A stretch of DNA of 64,000 nucleotides from assembly GCA_002633005.1 (NCBI GenBank), contig NMRA01000010.1, positions 1,398,982 through 1,462,981 on the forward strand, given 5' to 3'. Under the pieces are notes generated by a model that made no database searches, had not been told where the DNA came from, and saw only the letters and a program-made list of their open reading frames with translations. This document shows, one piece after another, positions 48,092 through 59,200 of the stretch (its first letter is position 1; the number at the start of each line of letters is the position of its first letter). A program made the position numbers and the translations under genes. The stretch comes from Phoronis australis. Lineage: Eukaryota; Phoronida; Phoronidae.

Positions 48092-49465
48092 TTTTTAAGA
48101 GTTTATTATCGTTTATAAAACAGTACAAAAACAAACAAAAAATAAGTACATCCATTCATTCACGCATGCTCACCTAAGGAGAGATCATTCTTGTTTAAAG
48201 TATATAACTTCTACATGTAGTTAACGTGAACAACGAAATTTTCCCATTTCGCAGAGAAGCTGTCATATACAAAGTATTTGTATGCAAGTAATTTTTCAGC
48301 ATTGTATTACTCATAAGTGTATGTAATAAACCTGTGAAAATCAGGTACATTTTTGTGACATCTCTCCTTGTAAATGTGCTGCTTGGCTATTAGAAGCAAA
48401 ATGTTAAAAAGAAAATCATGCGTTTCGTAAAGTCCAAGAATAACTCGATTGTAAGAGAGTCTGTTGGAAAGCTGACTGCAACACTTTTGCATTAGCTGTC
48501 CGAATTCCTTCCAGAAATCTTATACAATGCGACACCCCCAAAAAAGGTGTGACAGCGTCTCTGGAGTTTTATTACAAAAGGAACATAAATTAGAATCCCG
48601 AAAACGGATTTTAACTAAAATGGTATTTGTTGCAGTAATCCTGTGTAGTATTCTAAATTGGAACCATGTAATCTTGGGATCCTTTGTAATTTCATAAGGC
48701 AATGTGTATATTTTCTTCCAATCTAAACTATCTTCTAACTCTAATTCCCATTTACACTTTGACTTAGAAGGTTTCTTAACGTCAATAAAGACTGAACAAA
48801 TATGTCTACAAAACTTTCCGTAAGTGAGTGATTGCTAAAGGCACGCAAGGAGCGTAGACAAGAACACTTTTAAATTTACTTTGAAATAGACTTTTTGAAA
48901 CCTTAGAACGGAAACAACACCATTATATACTACAAAGTTGGTTTTTACATCGAACTTATTTTTCACATTATTCAAACTCACGAAATCACCGTCAGAGGTA
49001 CACTGTATACATATCTTTAATAAATTTTAAGCCTTTTACAAACCAAGGCTCATAAAAACACTTGTGCCTCCGATCGCCAAGTTACTATTAAACCACAAAG
49101 GTTGATTCAAAAGTCCTCCTTACTTGCAATAATTATTTTCTTGTAGAAAGATGTCATACTTCCAAATACTTTGCGCCAGTAAGAATTACCAATTAGAGCT
49201 AACTTCGACTTAACAAAGTCATCTCCAAATGAAGCAAAAAAGTCTTTAAGAACGGGTAGAGTGAGAACAGTAATTCACCACTTTTAGACGCAGGGCTTTC
49301 AAGATATCTACTGGCCTCTTCCTGGTACTGGCCATAGCGAGTTTTAAAGCTTTGCTGAAAGTATGCATATTAATCATTTGAAGTCCCCTTGATCAAGTCC
49401 TAAACAGGCCGTGGCTCGTTTAATTTTATCTTGACGAGTCTGCCACACAAATCTAAAAAAATGTT
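48092..49465 (-). mobile_element. L1/Tx1-like LINE 3' fragment, copy 3
   Basis: Same family as 5667-7074. Minus frames 48520-48702 ([36 protein letters not shown]) and 48307-48492 encode the end of the RT ORF, with the finger intact but the frame broken between them. The match to copy 1 runs to about 49465 and then stops, so it is 5'-truncated. The 3' end reads GATAATAAACTC in element orientation. Confidence 0.8.
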
Positions 49466-51773
49466 GAAATATCAGGCAACTCCTACACCGAGCAAACATG
49501 AACCCTTGGCGTTCTTTCCGTAGACCAAGTTTTTGCGAGAAAAGCAAGAAGCCGAAAGACAAGCAAAGCACGTGATCAAACTCCTGCAGATTCCTTAGAG
49601 AGATTCTCGCCTCCACGGAACGCGCGCCTGAATTAAAATAAGTTCCATTTGCGTTTCCTCAGTGTTTAGCTGCCAAAAATCGAAAGATGAATTAATTCAT
49701 AACTTCATCAAGATGGTCTCGGTATGTTCATTTTGGATTTTTGCCAAAAATAACATCAAGGCTTCCAGCGACTCGAGAAAACGATTCAAAGTTTCTGATC
49801 GGGGATCTACGGCCCAAGGAGTATTAGGCGGGGGCAATGGTGCCATTATTGCCCCGAATTAGCTAAACAATTAAGGTAAATTATGGCAAAACCAGAAAAA
49901 AACTGCAACGCAACACCCANGGGTAAAATTAATGGCGACCGGGAGTGGCAATTGAGGAATTGGTCGTGCAAAGTTACATGTATGTCATGGGCTCCCTGAA
50001 GATACAAATCCAAATACCCACTCAGTTAGCCAAACCTCAGAAGTTCAAACCTGACCCAAGTACACGCACTGCATGTGAGTTGATTTGCGACCTCTTTCCG
50101 CCACGTGTCCGCAGAGAGGACAAGGAAGGTCCTCTGTTGGCATACAGAATGTTTCAAAAAGGCGTCGTGATCTATCATGAGTTTGTCCTTTAGAAATCGT
50201 GATCGCCCTCCTCGAAAGCTCAAATTTACCAATGGAGTCATCCCTTCTCCCATCAAAATTTTTCTTGAAATTAATTTCTCTCCCTTGGTCTGCGGTTGTC
50301 AATACCCACCCCCCCCCGGGTTACCTTGGTAACAGTCGGTGGAGCCTAGAGTCGGTCCTTCCCAAGCCCCGCGATACGGGGTGTCACCAAATAAGTGAGA
50401 TGCTACAAACTCAAATTTTGACGACGAAAGCTTGCAGAACACTGACCCTTTCGACTGGGGAAGGATGGCCCAAAGTAATGACGATAGGCCGATTGTGGAA
50501 CAAAGTCAATAGCATAAGTGAAAAAGGGTAGCAGTGCAACATGGTGACGACTGGGCGAACGGAGATGGGTCGCACTGTTGTCTTTTGCCCGGACAATGCT
50601 AATCCTAGCTACGTCACTGGTCATTGGGCGCGTGTACGCCGGTACCCGCGGCGGACAAGGAAAATCTACCGGACGTACCAGATTAGGCATCGGGCACTGC
50701 GACATTTTCTTATTAGTGTTTCCTTCGCTGACAACGGATAATGTGTGGGAATTGCAACATAATCCAACAAGTCGGACTTACGATAAACATCGGATTTTCG
50801 ACTTTCGTTTTACAAACTGAGAACAGGATATTGAACAATGATGGAATTTTCAATTTTCGGTCTGTAAGTTTACTGGGATATTGGAAAAGGTGGATTTTCA
50901 ACTTTCGCCGCACGTAGAAGAATGCACCGTATGATTCACAATGCATGATATTCAAACTGTCACATACGATATGTCGTTTATCCACTGTCGTAGAAATAAT
51001 GTCTTCAATTTTCAGTACAAGCTGCAAATTCAATATAATATTACGCACTGTTAGTACTGTCTCGTATTGAGGTATTTAAGCGTGTTGAAAAAAGTCAGAG
51101 AATTCCATAACGGACATTTCTCATTTTAATGTAAGAACATGGATAGAAAAGTTGATGGTGTAGATTTGTTACTTGCACCTGGATGACCCCAAATAAACTT
51201 TAAGTTACAATCAGGCGTCAACAACGCGGCCGTGTTTCCAAAAAATCGCATTGATTTGAAAAATCTGCCAAATGCTAACTTAAAAATATAGTATTATATT
51301 TCGCAAAACTGCATCGAATTACCGTTCTGCACAAACAAATGACAAAACAGTTAAAAAATCATTCTATAAACTTTTTATCCGTCTAATTCGCCATTGAGGC
51401 CGAGTACCGATCAATTTGCCTTTACATTAAGAATTATTTCTTACGTTAATTAGCAACACTGACGCATTCTTACGTTGGCTCAAAAAGAAAAAGACCCGAA
51501 ACTTGAGTTCTGAGATTCATAGTGATTACATTTCTGGTAGGCCTACCGAGCGGACACTTTACTAGTCCGGGTCCGCCCTAACGTAGTCACGTCTAATATT
51601 TAACTCCCACGAGAAGGCTGCTGAATTAGAGTTTATTAGTCGGCTAGCCGTCTGTTACAGCCAATTGTTGGCTTACAAAGTGAACGTATGTTAGACCACA
51701 TTATAACAGCAAATGGTTACCCTTGGAAAGTTTGTAGATGCTTACCATAGCATATTCAGAAACTTGACATAAC
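49466..51773. other. Gene-poor stretch
   Basis: No recognised gene. A single N is at 49920. A hairpin GGGGCAAT..ATTGCCCC lies at about 49831-49855 and a C9 run near 50309. Short frames at 50541-50820 show no family features. Confidence 0.45.
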
Positions 51774-52125
51774 ATGATACTAGACAACAATAATACCACC
51801 ATTTCTCTACCTTGTTTGGGTGGTGAAATTTCAAAGTTTAAACGTAAGCTCTCGAGCGTTTTGAGCCAAGTAACAACTGCTGTGGAACCTGTTGTTATTA
51901 ATACCAAAAGCCTCAGGTCTTTCCCAACGCCGACAATCAAGCGATCTAGTGTTGTGCCTCAGTTGTTTTGAGCTGTGTTAACGGTAACGCGTCATTTATT
52001 GCCATGACTTATCGGATTTTGAGACTTTTCTTGATGAACATTCTAAGGATAAAAACAATTGTGTTAGATTTTATCGACGTTATCAAGATCACGATGCTTG
52101 TCAATTAAAACATATACAAACCCCA
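51774..52125 (+). mobile_element. Penelope-like element remnant (GIY-YIG end)
   Basis: The + frame reads FKRKLSSVLSQ..PVVINTKSLRSF..IKRSSVV, then after a stop and frame change ASFIAMTYR, then DEHSKDKNNC and YQDHDACQ. The order (KR.L..L, T..L..F, RS.VV, NASYIG.T.RHL, D/EH..KDK) is that of the end of Penelope-like or related reverse transcriptases with a GIY-YIG nuclease. Several stops and at least one frameshift: inactive. Assigned from family memory, not by search. Confidence 0.5.
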
Positions 52126-52848
52126 ACTCGATAAAACGTCGCCATCCTATGACATCCCGTTATTCAGATAGTGCCTGTAATTTTCCCGCCATATGTTTTG
52201 CATGTTGTGTATATAAGCCTACAATCTAATTAGTAGATACAGCCGAGTGGAAGTCAGTTGTGAAACGTCGAGTACTTGCAACAAAGACGGAATTATGTAA
52301 AGCCGCAGTCGTCAATTTTATCCCTTGGCTACTAGAAGATACCAACGATCGAAACGACGTGTCAATTAGCCAAAACATTGAACCTGAACGAAACCTGAGA
52401 CAGCAACTTTAACGAACTGTTCATCAAACGTCGGGGACTGTGCAATCGGTGACTCTTATAACTGAAGCCGTGAATAGTTCCCACTGATAATACAGTCATT
52501 GCCTTGTTTACAAATAAATCCGTTTCCTGACCTAAAAGCTATTTCAGCCCTCCCTAGCCATCATGCATTCCGTCGTGCACTGGCGATAGCCAATGTATTC
52601 GTGTCTCAGTTTGGACACATAAACACATTCGTGTCCCTAGCTTACTGAGCTTAGTTACTAGTCTAGTAGACTATACGGGTCACATACTGCAGTTAAGTTT
52701 ATATCAAACTACGTTAGGTCAGTACAATTGCAATGCATTGTCATTGTTTTCTTTCATTGCAGCAACTACGCTTTTATGGTATTCTATTTATGTAACTATC
52801 GCAAACACAGACTATTGTATTGACTTTTCTTCAAAACGAGCCGCTGCT
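52126..52848. other. Region upstream of PARP14-like gene
   Basis: Contains GTATATAAGCC (about 52209) and TTGTGAAACGTCGAGTACTT (about 52258), the latter resembling Penelope-like element termini that carry hammerhead motifs. No coding sequence recognised. Confidence 0.4.
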
Positions 52849-52880
52849 CGCCTGCTTCGCTGAAGGGGATTTCTTCGAAA

Positions 52881-52951
52881 TGACGTCACGGGAAATTTTT
52901 CATGGTTTCGTCACCAATGACCAATCAGCGAGCTCAGACCTGGGGAATTCC
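52881..52951 (+). promoter_or_regulatory. PARP14-like promoter copy 1: CRE, CCAAT, kappaB
   Basis: TGACGTCA at 52881-52888, CCAAT at 52921-52925 and GGGGAATTCC at 52942-52951, about 60-130 nt before the ATG. GGGGAATTCC matches the NF-kappaB consensus GGGRNNYYCC exactly. Repeated in copy 2. Confidence 0.55.
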
Positions 52952-53013
52952 ACTATCGACTGGGTTAACTTTTATCACGTCTGAATGGATCAAACTGCCT
53001 CGCGTACCTGAAG

Positions 53014-53224
53014 ATGTCGGAGGGAGATTCAGTCTCGTCTGGTTTTAGTCAGGCGTTCGTTGATAACATTGTAAAAGTCAGTGATATTCCTAGTACTACT
53101 ACGCAAGAAGCGTTAGTAATTTACTTCCAAAGCGAGGCGAGTAGTGGAGGGGGGGAAGTCGTTCAAAATGGATGTGTGCGTTTAAATGATAACCAGGCAC
53201 TTGTGGTCTTCACAGAAAAACGGA
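53014..53224 (+). CDS. PARP14-like first exon, copy 1 (RRM1)
   Basis: MSEGDSVSSGFSQAFV, then VKVSDIPSTTTQEALVIYFQ, SSGGGEV, ALVVFTEKR. Phase-1 donor (A then GTAAGT) joins 55460 to give RS-KQRVLSR. It differs from copy 2 in a few residues only. No upstream in-frame ATG, because the base change at 53002-53004 removes it. Confidence 0.75.
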
Positions 53225-56200
53225 GTAAGTATAGAAAGTGTTGTGTTTGCATGACCTGCTTCTCAAATAACAACGGTGACGCTGTTGCAGGTCACATAGC
53301 CGACCACTCCCCGCAATTTCTGACCGACCACAGCTTGTGAAAAGATCACTGAGGCAATTAAAAGCAGAGAGAATCGCTTTCTTATCGTCAACCGGGACAG
53401 CTTCGAGGACAGGTAGCCCCCTGAAAAGAGTTACTCGGCAACTCAAGCCCAGGCCTCAAGAAGTGGCAGCCAACCCGAGCATTTTATATTGGCGGACTTA
53501 GAGGGGGGCCAAGTCGACCATGCCCACCCGGGGCGAAAATTCTCCCTGGTTCCATTTGGCAGTTAAGGGATGTGAATGTCTGACGAGCAAAATCCTGGCT
53601 AATACTAGTTGCCATGCTCTCTCTTCTCAAAATCCTGAATCCGTCCATATTCTATAAACACTAAAAACCACGCACTGGTTTGCCAAAGCTATGTACAGGG
53701 AGGTAATTTTTCGAGGGCGTAACAACTGACTTGCCACGAACATAGCTCTAACTAGGTCGATAAGCTAATCTGAGGCTATGTATTGGCGGTCACTATGCCG
53801 GAGTGACAATAAACAAATTTCTGGGTTTTTTTTGTCGCCCTTATCATAGCCGGTTATCATACATCTACATGTANCACAAATTATTTCGTAAAAAATCACA
53901 TCACTTCAGAATACAGCATAGTATACAAGATAATAATTATCATTAAATTTTCGTATACGTTACTGCTGATGTATTCCTTGACTCGTTAGCTTTGAAATGC
54001 GGGAGTTTGACGAGAACAGAGAGATTTAAACAGCTATAAATCCATCGACATTCTTCCCGTACTGGAAGTCACCATGTTGATGAACTAGTTTGACCTATTA
54101 TTCAACTGACCAATAGAATGCCTTGTTTCTTGAAATCGGAACAGCCAATGATATTCCAAGAATACATATGGAAAAGTGCGCTGTAGCAGACCCCAACCAA
54201 CCTCGAGGGTCTGTGCAGGAGACTATGCTCGCCGCCTGCTTCGCTGAAGGGGTTTTCTTCGAAATGACGTCACGGGAAATTTTTCATGGTTTCGTCACCA
54301 ATGACCAATCAGCGAGCTCAGACCTGGGGAATTCCACTATCGACTGGGGTAACTTTTATCACGTCTGAATGGATCAAACTGCCTCATGTCCCTGAAGATG
54401 TCGGAGGGAGATTCAGTCTCGTCTGGTTTTAGTCAGGCGTTCGTTGGTAACATTGTAAAAGTCAGTGATATTCCTAGTAGTACTACGCAAGAAGCGTTAG
54501 TAATTTACTTCCAAAGCGAGGCGAGTAGTGGAGGGGGGGAAGTCGTTCAAAATGGATGTGTGCGTTTAAATGATAACCAGGCACTTGTGGTCTTCACAGA
54601 TATACGGAGTAAGTATAGAAAGTGTTGTGTTTGCATGACCTGCTTCTCAAATAACTGTTTGCTAGTAACTCATTCGCAACGGTAACGCTGTTGCAGGTCA
54701 CATAGCCGACTCCCCGCAATTTCTGACCGACCACAGCTTGTGAAAAGATCACTGAGGCAAGCAGAGTAAACGCTTTCTTATCGTCAACCGGCACAGCTTC
54801 GAGGACAGGTAGCCCCCTGAAAAGAGTTTTTCGGCAACTCACGCCCAGGCCTCAAAGTGGCAGCCAACCCGAGCATTTTATATTGGCGGACTTAGAGGGG
54901 GGCCAAGTCGACCATGCCCACCCGAAAATTCTCACTGGTTCCATTTGGCAGTTAAGGGATGTGAATGTCTGACGAGTAAAATCCTGGCTAGTACTAGTTG
55001 CCATGCTCTCCCTTCTCAAAATCCTGGATCCGTCCATATTCTATAAACACTAAAAACCAAGCACTGGTTTGCCAAAGCTATGTACAGGGAGGTAATCTTT
55101 CGAGGGCGTAACAACTGACTTGCCACGAACATAGCTCTAACTAGGTCGATAAGCTAATCTGAGGCTATGCATTGGCGGTCACTATGCCGGAGTGACAATA
55201 AACAAATTTCTGGGTTTTTTTTGTCGCCCTTATCATAGCCGGTTATCATACATCTACATGTATACGTACTGAGTATGGTCTTGGCAGAGTGCACATCAAA
55301 CTTTATTGCCATAATACCCGGCTTGTACACATTCCAGCGCCCTCTTGAGGAAGCTTATAGCCACGCCTACTTACATGTACATTATGCAGTAGCTAGTGTA
55401 GATATCTCGGGACTATTACTCTCAGCTAGATATGTGCAAACTTAAATTTGATTTTTCAGGCAAACAGCGAGTATTGAGTAGAGACCACGTTTTAAACGAT
55501 ACACAGCTTAAGGTGACGCCATTCCCGGACACGGGTGAGGAGGTCCCTCATGCCCAGGGTGGATCAGTAAGTTAAAATGCAAATAACGACAATAGACACG
55601 ATTACCACTCGTCATAGAAAACATGGAAATAAATGACATGCGTGGAGAATTCATGAAAAAAGAAAGAGGGTAAAATATCACTGATTTTTTTGTATTATTT
55701 ACTTCAATACCATATGATTATGAAGTATACCGCATTACTTCCCTGAAATCGGTTTAATATTGTATCTGTGCAAAACGCACAAGTCACGCCGTTGAGTTCG
55801 TGCTCAGCAAGATGCATTGTACTTAGCTAGAAACTTTAGCAAAAGTTACCACATTTGTGAGAAAATTACAAAATGTCATGAAAGCAGTGACAGCGAAAAC
55901 ACATTATGTTTGGGACACTGTGAGAATAAAAATTGCTGTTGTTGTCGAAGTCACATCTCGCAACTGAGCTTCAAATTATCTGTGCATGTTAGAGTTTCAG
56001 GTAAGCGCCATATTGAATAATTTGAAAATTCCATGTCATGACTTATTGTACATTCACAGATCACGTTCTCCTACAAGGGGAAATTTGAAGACACGGCATA
56101 TTCAGAAAAATATATATCAGTTGAGTCTGTCTGAGACTTGTTGTAAATGCTTGTAAAAACATCTGCATTAATTAACCATAAAATTGAGCAAGCGGTTGAT

Positions 56201-59200
56201 CTTTTTCGTTGTGTAGCGACATGAACTATCTATCTTAACATACGTTGTAGTGTAGCGACATGAACTATCTAAACATGCGTTGTAATGTAGCGACATGAAC
56301 TATCTATCTAAACATGCAAAAATCAGGGGTGGTAATGTAACACATACCACCCGCCGGCCGTAGAACACTCACCACGGAGAGCACTTTATTAATAGACACC
56401 CGAATCCTAGTCAATCACCTTGAAACGAGTGTTGAAACAGCTTTTCGATTTTACTCACGGTCTCAGGATTTCTGCTCCATTTTCAGAAGTATAATGCAAA
56501 TTCCAAAACCTATCCTGTCATACAACGTGTATATTACTTGCCATTAAACCAAAATCAATCTAAAACATTATATTTTTTCTGTGTGACTGGGCACCCCGCG
56601 GTCTAAAAATACATTCCGGTGTTCTAAGCGGTTTAAAGAACAGAAAAACTTCTGTGACCCAAAAATGTTTAGTTTTAGGTTCAACAACTTTCATTATCAT
56701 CCGAAAAACTGATTTTGCGGGTTACCGTGATTAAACTTTCAAACTTCACACAAAGATTAATAAGGAGCGGAAAAATATTAACGTGCACAAATATAAAGGT
56801 GCACATTTCAATGCAAACAACCCGAGATGCGTGGTAGGACTGGCTCTTTGTGTGTCTAGTTTATCTTCTATCTTAAGCACGGTTAATATTCTGTGATTGA
56901 CGACTTTTTCTGTAAAGCAGTAGGCGTTCCAATGTTTGGCAAGTGTTCTGCGGGCCGTGGTAACGGTTTGTTGATCACCGTTTAAATAACTGGGGGAATT
57001 GGTGACGTAGTGGTCAGCTTAGCCATGGTTAGCTATAACTTTGCTCTAAATGCCGTTGATTCAGGGCTCTCATCACGGCTACGGCTTATGGGATAGTCCG
57101 CTCCTGGGAAGCTTCCAAATGTGTCAGCCACATTTTGAAAATCCGTGGAGTAAAGGGACTCCGACCGACGGTGTGAACTATTCGTATGGTAATGGCCACA
57201 GCTACCACCAGGTTATGAACACCAATGACGTAGTGAACTACCCACCAATGGCAGATGTATCTAGTATTTGGACCGATACGCCGTCAAAAGTGGAGAACTT
57301 CATTCCTGCAGAATCAGCTGATGGTGCATTAGCGGAGCAAGAAACTTCCCACGGTAATTATCGGGCGGTAAACAATGGTGTGTTATGTAGCTAAGGCGTA
57401 AAAGTTCAGTATCTGCGATAAATTTAGCATTTTGAGCCAGTTCCCAATTAATTTCTAGTTAAGGAAATTTGTACCTTTATTCAAGCACAACACATAGTTG
57501 TGATGAAAGAAGTTAGTTTTGTATTCGTAAATTATGAACCCCCCGATTTCTCTCAGTTTTTAGCCTGCCAGGACGTGAGGGCTTTATTGAAACCAGTACT
57601 ATGTATACCGGTATTTGACGATTCTTTAGACTCCACCACGTCTTGCTCCCAATACACTCCCTTTAAATGAACTCCATGTTAGGACTGATATCTGCTTAAG
57701 TCCGATAAAACGTGCTCTCGTAATTTCAATAGGTTATCTATCGATCAACGAGATTGAGAACGTGACGCCACCACCCGGACTTGGAGAAAAGTGTAAACCT
57801 CGTAAGTTATAACATGTACTACTGTGTTGACGACTCGTATCCTAGACGGCGATTGTTGATAACTCATCTCATTGTGATTATGTCAAAATTCAAGCATACT
57901 TAACCAAACGCGTATTCACACGAAAACCTACAGTGTTTTGTATCGTCTTCCGCTGGCCAAGCTTTTCATGTTTATATTATCGACGATGCCACGATTCCGC
58001 CATTCGCGTCATATTCTTCCATTCCACTGTTACTTGTAAAATTGGTCGAGCATGGGGTTCCGGACTCCTGAACCACAAGGATCTGAACCTGGAAGGTGAT
58101 TGTTAGAAGAATTTCGACTACTGATAGAACGGTCATTATTATTCACACCAATTAAGACGTTCCCATTGTTTTCTCTCAATAGATGAAAGGAGGCTTTTGG
58201 AAGTTACTGGATTTAAAGACGGAACTACTCCAGAAATGATTGAACTATTTTTTGAAAACAAAAAGAAATCAGGAGGAGGAGATATCAAGGATTTCCAGTT
58301 CGATGTTGATAAGAACAAAGCATTCATCGAGTTTGACGACCCGAAAGGTATTATTTAAAGTTGCGTATCCCCCCCCCGTTCTACTGACTAAGAAGTAAGA
58401 GAATTAGACCATTTACTTTGATCAAAACGGTCTCAAAAGTCTTTAGGGCTTGTTTTCTGTTACAAAGAATCACAAAATCCTCAACAAATATCAATAAACG
58501 TATTGGAAATTGATTGATTTTATTGGGGTGTGCCAACCATGAAATTTAAAAATGGCGTCCAGGGAATTCCATTCAAAGTCTGACCCGCTACACGGCAAAG
58601 ACCATTTCCTCTGAGTACATCTTAAATCAGCTTTTGACAGGTTTTGCCTCTCCAGTTAAGTACTCAAAATATGTTTAAAAGGATAGCTAAAATGGTAAAT
58701 TGTAGCTTTAAGTGTTTCATGTCGTTTTGTTGAATGTATAAAATATGTAACCTTTATGGATGTATCCATCCGACTACAGTGTACACATGAAAAAGAGTTA
58801 CGTTGAGGACCAGTTTCGCTGCAAATACAACCACAGACTGTTGTGTTCGTGAGCCATGGCTCTGTGCAAATTTATCGAAGCTGCTCTACAGTGGATTCGA
58901 AATCATTGCAATGCTCAGTGTAAAATCTCTTTCTTTCTCTTCCTTGCTTTGTTTTAATCGATGACTACGTTGCTCTCCTGCTCCCAAACGCCTCTTCTCA
59001 AAATCATCTAAGAACAGCCTAAACAAAAGGCTAGTCAAGTAATGTCGATTAGTTAGTTGGAACGCGGAATCGAAATCACTACCTTCACAAAATCAGTCAA
59101 CACTCTCTAACGATGGGCAAACATATACATTTGATCTGGTGGAGTAATACATACTCAGTATGTTAAGCGTAGGCAAATGGTAAAGCCCTTATTTGAGCAA

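Larger units (their letters stand above)
52849..53873. repeat. Duplicated promoter/first-exon block, copy 1
   Basis: Near-identical to 54233-55262, offset about 1384-1389. It ends at the single N (53874), after which a unique stretch of about 360 bp precedes the second copy. Confidence 0.85.
54233..55262. repeat. Duplicated promoter/first-exon block, copy 2
   Basis: Second copy of 52849-53873, contiguous with the rest of the gene. Includes promoter, first exon, and the inverted dispersed repeat at about 54845-55037. Confidence 0.85.

Noticed and set aside
54594-55037. Minus-strand genes overlapping the PARP14-like first introns
   Set aside because: Frames lie in a dispersed repeat and antisense to duplicated intron; copies differ by frame-breaking indels.
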